Origin: Clostridiales bacterium | GTDB taxonomy: Bacteria > Bacillota > Clostridia > Peptostreptococcales > Natronincolaceae | Reading direction: 5' to 3' | DNA length: 5,040 bases | Assembly: GCA_012800145.1 (NCBI GenBank) | Contig: JAAZJW010000108.1 | Span: forward strand, 1 to 5,040 | Notes under the pieces: generated by a model | The model's database searches: none | Seen by the model: only the letters and a program-made list of their open reading frames with translations | What the model was told of the DNA's origin: nothing | Part shown: one piece after another, positions 1 through 4,139 of the stretch | Layout: each line of letters starts with the position of its first letter | Numbering within the stretch: position 1 is the first letter of the stretch | Translations under genes and position numbers: made by a program

Positions 1-75
1 ATCCTTCGCGGGTCAAGCTAATCCTGCTCGTCTCAGGATGACAAAAATGTGGGGCTTTCATAGCAATGACAAAAA
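1..75. repeat. Fragment of a dispersed intergenic repeat (TCAGGATGACA type)
   Basis: The left edge reads ATCCTTCGCGGG at 1-12 and CTCAGGATGACAAAA at 32-46. This resembles the short 'cttcgc...ctcaggatgaca' repeats scattered between genes in many bacteria. ATCCTG at 21-26 pairs with CAGGAT at 34-39 around a 7-base loop, and ATCCT at 1-5 could pair with 35-39 instead. The string ATGACAAAAA occurs at 38-47 and again at 66-75. The element probably continues left of the window. The identification rests on resemblance to a remembered pattern; only one copy is visible here, so repetition in the genome is inferred. Confidence 0.4.
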
Positions 76-203
76 GCGGGAAAAGTGCTTTTTCACACAG
101 TCTGACGCTTTGTTTGCCATATTTTGATGGCAGGGAGACATTTTGTTTGCCACAGTAGCGGAGAATTCATTCTTCCTTTGAAAATGAAACCCCATAAACA
201 AAA
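76..203. other. Non-coding spacer, nothing definite
   Basis: I see no credible gene here on either strand. The only structure is an 11-base direct repeat, TTTGTTTGCCA, at 109-119 and 142-152, and a 6-base stem TGCCAT/ATGGCA (115-120 with 127-132) that overlaps the first copy. No run of T follows the stem, so it does not look like a terminator. Confidence 0.4.
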
Positions 204-225
204 AGGCGAACACATAGGTTCGCCT
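197..225 (-). terminator. Rho-independent terminator of the leftward gene group
   Basis: AGGCGAAC at 204-211 pairs perfectly over 8 bases with GTTCGCCT at 218-225, with a 6-base loop. Read on the minus strand, the stem is followed by TTTTGTTT (203 down to about 196). It begins about 10 bases after the stop codon of the small membrane protein gene, as expected for the end of that transcript. The plus-strand side has no T run, so it serves the minus strand. Confidence 0.8.
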
Positions 226-234
226 CTGCATGAT

Positions 235-573
235 TTATTTTAATCTCCTACAAAAATCCCTCAGTTTCTCGTGCTTTTTAATTAATTCAGCAAATTCCTC
301 AGTACTGTTATATTTAGCAAGCAGTTCAAAACTAACAAGACCTGATGTATAACACAGGGCAGTAAAGGCTCTGTGGGGAAGCCTGATTAAGGTCCATTCG
401 GAAAAACCATATATAATAATAGATATAAAAAATGCGGATAGCAATATTTTAACTATTAATATATCTGAGGTTTTATTTAAAAAGACATCCAACAGATCCT
501 TGGTAAATGCACCTAGAAAACAAAAGAAATAGATGAAGAAAAACAGAAAAACATTTTTTAACAAAATGTCCAT
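235..573 (-). CDS. Small membrane protein, possibly holin-like
   Basis: This encodes 112 residues. Hydrophobic segments lie at about 7-22 and 39-57, with a weaker third at about 69-86, followed by a charged tail (about 92-112, rich in K, E and R). A polar link with GAFTKDLLDVF (21-31) joins the first two, and a short EWTLIRLPHR stretch precedes the third. This layout, and the wording around FTKD and LVSFELLAKY, resemble small phage holins of the LydA/Phage_holin_3_3 kind. That is family resemblance from memory, not a proven hit. The start is chosen at ATG 573: AGGAG at 585-581 lies 7 bases upstream. The in-frame GTG at 579 would be only 1 base from that site. It is the last gene of a leftward group after the DUF1659 and DUF2922 genes, and a clear terminator follows. 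No lysin gene is beside it in the window, so a lysis role is not supported. Confidence 0.7.
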   Translation of the reverse strand: MDILLKNVFLFFFIYFFCFLGAFTKDLLDVFLNKTSDILIVKILLSAFFISIIIYGFSEWTLIRLPHRAFTALCYTSGLVSFELLAKYNSTEEFAELIKKHEKLRDFCRRLK

Positions 574-600
574 AACCACTCTCCTTTGTTTTCAGTTATA

Positions 601-630
601 AAGAGCTAAGGAAATCACTCCTTAGCCCTT
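601..630 (-). terminator. Intergenic hairpin, possible attenuator or weak terminator
   Basis: GCTAAGGA at 605-612 pairs perfectly with TCCTTAGC at 619-626 around a 6-base loop. The stem can extend past one mismatch by AAG/CTT (601-603 with 628-630). It sits between the DUF2922 stop and the ribosome site of the membrane protein gene. On the minus strand only a short CTTT follows, so termination would be partial. On the plus strand the following CCCTTTATTTTTATT is more T-rich. It may lower expression of the last gene, or protect the end of the upstream message. Confidence 0.45.
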
Positions 631-638
631 TATTTTTA

Positions 639-860
639 TTATATATTCAGATCTAATTCAGTTACGTCTGTCTCAACTATAAAAGCTCCTTCGATAGTTG
701 TCAGATCCCCGGCAGCGGCATGTATAACATTGTTATCGATAATAAGGTCCATTACATCTTTGACCTCTTCCGCTTCCAGGTCTTCTTTAGGAACGGTAAC
801 TTTGATGGTTACCTTTTTGTTCTGATTTGTTCTGAAAACCATTTGCAAATATCTGTCCAT
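639..860 (-). CDS. DUF2922 family protein
   Basis: This 73-residue acidic protein without membrane segments matches the DUF2922 pattern. It opens with a strand containing LQMVFRTNQNKKVTIKV (about 5-21). An acidic helix follows with EDLEAEEVKDVMDLII (26-41). Next comes the AAGDLTTIEGAFIVETDVTELDL end (49-71), in which GDL..I.GA.IV is the most typical part. The length is normal for the family, whose function is unknown. The start is secure: AGGAGG at 873-868 lies 7 bases before ATG 860. It follows the DUF1659 gene on the same strand after a 94-base gap, and the two families are commonly neighbours in Firmicutes. Co-transcription is likely because I see no terminator in the gap. Confidence 0.85.
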   Translation of the reverse strand: MDRYLQMVFRTNQNKKVTIKVTVPKEDLEAEEVKDVMDLIIDNNVIHAAAGDLTTIEGAFIVETDVTELDLNI

Positions 861-954
861 TAATTTTCCTCCTCTCTGTTGAAATGGGCTGGTATACCGT
901 TGTTACAGGCAAGTTGCCTATATTTTCATAAGAAACTATGTTAGGAAAAGGCCT

Positions 955-1179
955 TTATTCCTCTTCTAATTCTGAACGTTCCGTCAATGTTACGGTTTTG
1001 ACATTATAGGAATAAAGAGAGGCAATAGCAAGTACTGTCTCGTTAATATCTTCCAGGTCGGCATTTGTCTTAAAATTACCGATAGCCCTGCTCATATATT
1101 TTTCTTTTCCTTCCTCGTCAACGCCGGTAATAAATTTACAGGATACACTCCTGGCTTCATTCGACCGCATAACTGCCAT
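955..1179 (-). CDS. DUF1659 family protein
   Basis: This is a 74-residue soluble protein. It opens MAVMRSNEARSVSCKFITG, continues with GVDEEGKEKYMSRAIGNF (19-36), has a helix DLEDINETVLAIASLY (41-56), and ends TERSELEEE (66-74). The GVDE.GKE...R...N pattern, the A.ASL helix and the RSEL end are typical of DUF1659, a family of unknown function. A longer in-frame reading begins at 1239. I chose ATG 1179 because GAAGGTG lies about 6 bases upstream and family members begin with MAV; the 20 extra residues of the longer form do not look like the family. It is the first gene of the leftward group, with a likely promoter about 50-75 bases upstream. Confidence 0.82.
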   Translation of the reverse strand: MAVMRSNEARSVSCKFITGVDEEGKEKYMSRAIGNFKTNADLEDINETVLAIASLYSYNVKTVTLTERSELEEE

Positions 1180-1230
1180 AATTAACACCTTCTTTCGGAT
1201 ATTTTTATAACCTCGAGGTAAATTCAGCAC

Positions 1231-1259
1231 ATTATACACTGAGAAAGAACAGGATTCAG
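1231..1259 (-). promoter_or_regulatory. Possible promoter of the leftward DUF1659/DUF2922 group
   Basis: On the minus strand a perfect TATAAT lies at 1236-1231. The best -35 at 17-base spacing is CTGAAT (1259-1254), which matches the TTGACA consensus at only 3 of 6 positions. The placement, about 50 bases before the DUF1659 start, is right. The weak -35 suggests help from an activator, another sigma factor, or simply a weak promoter. Confidence 0.4.
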
Positions 1260-1268
1260 TGAATTCAC
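1259..1268. promoter_or_regulatory. 10-base palindrome in the divergent region
   Basis: GTGAATTCAC is a perfect palindrome that touches the weak -35 of the leftward promoter. It could be half of an operator, but symmetry does not extend beyond 10 bases and no second copy is seen nearby. Confidence 0.25.
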
Positions 1269-1277
1269 GAAAATTTT

Positions 1278-1306
1278 TTGGACATAAATATATAACACCC
1301 GATAAT
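1278..1306 (+). promoter_or_regulatory. Possible second, upstream promoter for the acc operon
   Basis: TTGGAC (1278-1283) and GATAAT (1301-1306) are 17 bases apart. The -10 matches at 5 of 6 positions and the -35 at 3 of 6. The surrounding DNA is very AT-rich, so chance matches are likely. It would give a longer leader than the promoter at 1317-1346. Confidence 0.25.
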
Positions 1307-1316
1307 ATCCAAAATA

Positions 1317-1346
1317 TTGCATTACTATTTATATATATGGTATAAT
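1317..1346 (+). promoter_or_regulatory. Extended -10 promoter of the accBCDA operon
   Basis: A consensus TATAAT at 1341-1346 is preceded by TGG (1338-1340), the extended -10 element. TTGCAT at 1317-1322 serves as a partial -35 with an 18-base spacer. Transcription should start near 1352-1354, leaving a leader of about 55 bases before accB. A FapR-like inverted repeat begins just downstream. Confidence 0.7.
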
Positions 1347-1362
1347 ACTGTAAGATTAGTTA

Positions 1363-1379
1363 CTAGCACCAAGTACTAA
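1363..1379 (+). promoter_or_regulatory. FapR-like operator of the acc operon
   Basis: The 17-base site CTAGCAC-CAA-GTACTAA fits the FapR operator plan TTAGTAC-N3-GTACTAA as I recall it: the right half matches at all 7 positions and the left half at 5 of 7. Its own two halves are an imperfect inverted repeat. It begins about 16 bases after the -10, so a bound protein would cover the start of transcription or block early elongation. FapR represses lipid synthesis genes in Firmicutes and is released by malonyl-CoA, the product of the enzyme encoded here. The fapR gene itself is not in the window. Confidence 0.55.
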
Positions 1380-1408
1380 CAACAGTTAATAAGTAAGGAG
1401 GCAACAAA

Positions 1409-1900
1409 ATGAACATAGAAGATATTAAGGATCTTATTATCGCTATAGATAAAACGACCATTGAAAAGGTAGAAATAGAGAAAAACGATTTCAAAATAAT
1501 GATATCGAAAAAAGCAAATAATGAGGCCTTTATACCGAAACCGACTATGAGTGAATTAGAAAATAGCGATATATCGGCAAGAATAATGAATGATAATATC
1601 CGGGAATTTGAGAATGAAATTAACGAAATGGAATACGATACGAGCTTGATTGATGACGAAAATATTTTTATTGTAAAATCGCCTATAGTAGGGACGTTTT
1701 TTAAGGCGCCTAGTCCGGACAGCCCTCCTTTCGTAAATATAGGGGACATGGTTGAAAAAGGTCAAACCCTGTGCATTATAGAAGCCATGAAAATAATGAA
1801 TGAAATTAAGTGCGAACATGAGGGGCAAATTATGGATATATTTATAGAAGACGAGGGCATAGTAGAATTCGGGCAACCCTTGATGTTGATCAGGAGGTAA
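1409..1900 (+). CDS. accB: Acetyl-CoA carboxylase biotin carboxyl carrier protein (BCCP)
   Basis: This 163-residue carrier holds biotin on a lysine and shuttles the carboxyl group from AccC to the AccA/AccD transferase in the cytoplasm. Residues 1-35 form the usual N-terminal segment (MNIEDIKDLI at the front), which in E. coli contacts biotin carboxylase. Residues about 36-85 are an acidic linker, here without the Ala/Pro richness of many carriers. Residues 87-163 are the biotinyl domain. The biotin site is EAMKIMNEI with K128 as acceptor. The thumb loop typical of AccB is present as APSPDSPPF (100-108), which argues against a pyruvate or methylmalonyl carboxylase carrier. The start is secure: AAGGAGG at 1395-1401 lies 7 bases before the ATG. 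It is first in the operon, 3 bases ahead of accC. Biotin attachment needs a BirA-type ligase encoded elsewhere. Confidence 0.96.
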   Translation: MNIEDIKDLIIAIDKTTIEKVEIEKNDFKIMISKKANNEAFIPKPTMSELENSDISARIMNDNIREFENEINEMEYDTSLIDDENIFIVKSPIVGTFFKAPSPDSPPFVNIGDMVEKGQTLCIIEAMKIMNEIKCEHEGQIMDIFIEDEGIVEFGQPLMLIRR

Positions 1901-1903
1901 CCA

Positions 1904-3226
1904 ATGTTTAAAAAAATACTTGTTGCCAACAGAGGGGAAATAGCCCTTAGAATAATCAGGGCGTGTAAGGAAATGGGAATAGGTACGGTGGCAGTATATT
2001 CGGAAATTGACGGGGATTCCGCCCACATACATATAGCGGATGAAGCGATCTGTATAGGCCCCGCTTCTCCCAAAAAGAGTTATTTGAATACAAACAGCAT
2101 AATAAGTGCAGCCCTTGTCACAGGATGTGAAGCCATACATCCCGGCTATGGATTTCTCGCCGAAGACCCTGAATTCGTAGATATATGCAGGGAAAACGGT
2201 ATAAAATTCATCGGTCCTGAAAAAGAACATATAGAGAAAATGGGGAACAAACCTGAAGCAAGAAAAATAATGAAAGAAATGGGCGTACCTATAGTGCCCG
2301 GTTCCGAAGGTTCAATAAATGAGGCGGTGGAAGCATTCGATACAGCCAAAAAGATTGGGTTTCCTGTTATGGTTAAGGCCTCCTGCGGCGGAGGGGGTAG
2401 GGGTATGAGGGTTATTTATGACGAAAAGGAATTCATTGATAAATTTAATATAGCCAAATCGGAAGCTGCCACATCCTTTAATGATGGTTCTATGTATATC
2501 GAAAAATTTATAGAAAAACCCAGGCATATTGAATTTCAAGTGTTGGCGGATAATTATGGAAATGCAATCCATCTGGGCGAAAGGGATTGTTCCTTGCAGA
2601 GGAGGAACCAAAAATTTCTGGAAGAAGCACCTTGTGCCGTTATAGATCAGGATTTGAGGGCCGAAATGGGTGAAGCCGCTCTTAAAGCGGTTGGGGCTAT
2701 AAATTATGTGAATGCGGGGACTGTAGAATTTCTGCTGGATGAGCACGGTAATTTTTATTTTATTGAGATGAATACAAGAATACAGGTAGAACATACAATA
2801 ACGGAGATGGTAACAGGGATAGATTTGATAAAGGAGCAAATAAGAATAGCATATGGGGAAAGGCTGGGCATCTCACAGGATATGGTAAGGATAAAGGGTC
2901 ATTCTATTGAATGCAGAATAAACGCCGAGGATCCCGAAAACGGATTCAGCCCCTGTCCCGGAGAAATAGAAGGATACTTTGCGCCCGGGGGTTACGGGGT
3001 CAGGATGGATAGTCATATTTATGGCGGGTATACTGTTCCCCCTACCTACGATTCCATGATAGGAAAACTTATAGTATGGGGGAAGGACAGAAACGAAGCT
3101 ATAAATCGGATGAAAAGAGCCTTAGATGAAATAATTATTACAGGTATAAATACAAACATCGATTTTCAGAAACAGATATTAAATAGCGAAGATTTTTTAG
3201 CAAATAAGACGGAAGGTATGTGTTAA
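1904..3226 (+). CDS. accC: Acetyl-CoA carboxylase, biotin carboxylase subunit
   Basis: This 440-residue ATP-grasp enzyme carboxylates the biotin of AccB using ATP and bicarbonate. The N-terminal domain opens ILVANRGEIALRI (5-17) and has HPGYGFLAE (79-87). The ATP-grasp lid carries the glycine loop at 162-165. Residues equivalent to the E. coli catalytic set are present: K116, K158, H208, E210, K237, E275, E288, N290, R292, Q294, V295, E296 and R338. Two changes are visible: the E. coli EHPVTE motif reads EHTITE (296-301), and the first glycine of the glycine loop is C161. Threonine at the first of these sites is, from memory, usual in pyruvate carboxylases, so it need not impair function. The C-terminus ends at EGMC, about 9 residues short of E. 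coli AccC (449). AGGAGG at 1892-1897, lying in the last two accB codons and the T-less run before its stop, is 6 bases from the ATG, so the two genes are probably translationally coupled. Confidence 0.97.
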   Translation: MFKKILVANRGEIALRIIRACKEMGIGTVAVYSEIDGDSAHIHIADEAICIGPASPKKSYLNTNSIISAALVTGCEAIHPGYGFLAEDPEFVDICRENGIKFIGPEKEHIEKMGNKPEARKIMKEMGVPIVPGSEGSINEAVEAFDTAKKIGFPVMVKASCGGGGRGMRVIYDEKEFIDKFNIAKSEAATSFNDGSMYIEKFIEKPRHIEFQVLADNYGNAIHLGERDCSLQRRNQKFLEEAPCAVIDQDLRAEMGEAALKAVGAINYVNAGTVEFLLDEHGNFYFIEMNTRIQVEHTITEMVTGIDLIKEQIRIAYGERLGISQDMVRIKGHSIECRINAEDPENGFSPCPGEIEGYFAPGGYGVRMDSHIYGGYTVPPTYDSMIGKLIVWGKDRNEAINRMKRALDEIIITGINTNIDFQKQILNSEDFLANKTEGMC

Positions 3227-3231
3227 GCGAA

Positions 3232-3267
3232 ACATCAGGCTGTGTAGTAAATAACATGTTCTGATGT
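3232..3267 (+). other. Hairpin in the accC-accD gap
   Basis: ACATCAG at 3232-3238 is the exact reverse complement of CTGATGT at 3261-3267, with 22 bases between. No T run follows, so it is not a terminator. It lies in the only sizeable gap of the operon (76 bases; the other joins are 3 bases and an 8-base overlap). A role in RNA stability, processing or accD translation is possible but unproven. Confidence 0.35.
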
Positions 3268-3287
3268 CTCTTCGGCACATTTCAGGT

Positions 3288-3293
3288 AGGAGG
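3288..3293 (+). promoter_or_regulatory. Ribosome binding site that sets the accD start
   Basis: AGGAGG ends 9 bases before ATG 3303, which starts the reading MLKDLFSRKKY. A longer in-frame reading from ATG 3264 would place this site inside the gene and add 13 residues unlike the family. The ATG at 3296 is out of frame. Confidence 0.8.
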
Positions 3294-3302
3294 AGATGCA
3301 AA

Positions 3303-4139
3303 ATGCTCAAAGATCTCTTTAGTAGGAAAAAATACGCAACGGTAGTGTTGTACAAAGATGATGACAACAAAATAAGAACTGCAACTGTCGATAGTTTTAA
3401 AAAGGTCCCCGGCAATAAATCAAAAAAACCTGTTGAAAATAGTCATCCCAGAATGGCTGCCAGAGATAGGATAAATTCCATAATAGATGAGGGAACGTTT
3501 ATAGAATATGATATAGATTTAAAAACACTCAATGCACTGGATTTTCCGAATTATATGGAAAAGGTAGAAACCGCAATGCAAAACAGCAGCGAGAAAGAGG
3601 CTGTAATAACCGGTGAAGGGAAGATAACGGGTGAAAATTGTGTTATATGTGTAATGGATCCCAATTTTATGATGGGGAGCATGGGTTCCGTTGTGGGAGA
3701 AAAAATAACCAGGGCAGTAGAAAAGGCAATCGAAAGAAAATTCCCCATAATCATATTTACCGCTTCCGGAGGGGCAAGAATGCAAGAAGGGATTTTGTCG
3801 TTGATGCAGATGGCCAAAACATCCGCCGCCCTTGGCAGGTTAGGCGAAAAAGGATTATTATATATTTCTGTTCTGACGGATCCGACAACAGGAGGGGTGA
3901 CCGCCAGTTTTGCTATGTTGGGAGACATAATCATCGCGGAACCGGGTGCTCTGATTGGTTTTGCAGGCCCGAGGGTTATTGAACAGACTATAAAACAAAA
4001 ATTACCGGGGGGTTTTCAAAGGGCGGAATTCCTAAAAGAAAAGGGATTTATTGATAAAATCGTTCATAGAAAAAATATGAAGACGGTATTATCAAAAATA
4101 CTCAAAATTCATACATTGGGCGGTGATGACAATGCATAA
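3303..4139 (+). CDS. accD: Acetyl-CoA carboxylase carboxyltransferase subunit beta, lacking the zinc ribbon
   Basis: This 278-residue protein is the beta half of the carboxyltransferase, which with AccA moves the carboxyl group from carboxybiotin to acetyl-CoA. It opens MLKDLFSRKKYATV, as clostridial AccD proteins do. The crotonase-type core is intact: MAARDRI (51-57), MMGSMGSVVGEKITRA (123-138), FTASGGARMQEGILS (152-166), LTDPTTGGVTASFAML (191-206) and IGFAGPRVIEQT (218-229). What is missing is the zinc ribbon that normally fills residues about 25-50. The expected CPxC...CPxC pairs are absent, and the only cysteines in the protein are C113 and C116, inside the core. Aligned by eye to the last CPKCGYHFR motif, the protein reads KPVENSHPR (42-50). 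Reading the other frames across 3380-3460 does not restore the cysteines, so a frameshift is not the cause. The core agreement leaves little doubt about identity. A propionyl-CoA carboxylase beta chain is unlikely, since those are much longer. Confidence 0.93.
   Translation: MLKDLFSRKKYATVVLYKDDDNKIRTATVDSFKKVPGNKSKKPVENSHPRMAARDRINSIIDEGTFIEYDIDLKTLNALDFPNYMEKVETAMQNSSEKEAVITGEGKITGENCVICVMDPNFMMGSMGSVVGEKITRAVEKAIERKFPIIIFTASGGARMQEGILSLMQMAKTSAALGRLGEKGLLYISVLTDPTTGGVTASFAMLGDIIIAEPGALIGFAGPRVIEQTIKQKLPGGFQRAEFLKEKGFIDKIVHRKNMKTVLSKILKIHTLGGDDNA
4118..4127 (+). promoter_or_regulatory. Ribosome binding site of accA inside accD
   Basis: GGGCGGTGAT matches the ideal AGGAGGTGAT at 8 of 10 positions and ends 4 bases before ATG 4132. 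It lies in the codons for the last residues of AccD, so accA translation is probably coupled to accD, which would help keep the two subunits in equal amounts. Confidence 0.6.

Noticed and set aside
907..919. AGGCAAGTTGCCT palindrome in the DUF1659-DUF2922 gap
   Set aside because: The stem is short with a very small loop, and no T run follows on either strand, so neither a terminator nor an operator can be claimed.
1301..1309. GATAATATC palindrome upstream of the acc promoter
   Set aside because: It is short, AT-rich and expected by chance in this composition.
1556..2230. Long minus-strand open frame opposite accB and accC
   Set aside because: It lies opposite two strongly supported genes, spans their junction, has no convincing ribosome site, and its translation is aromatic-rich without any recognisable domain.
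3264..3302. Longer AccD start at ATG 3264
   Set aside because: The added 13 residues are unlike the family and the strong AGGAGG at 3288-3293 points to ATG 3303.
3638..3982. Second plus-strand frame inside accD
   Set aside because: It overlaps the conserved carboxyltransferase core in another frame and its translation is arginine-rich without any family resemblance.
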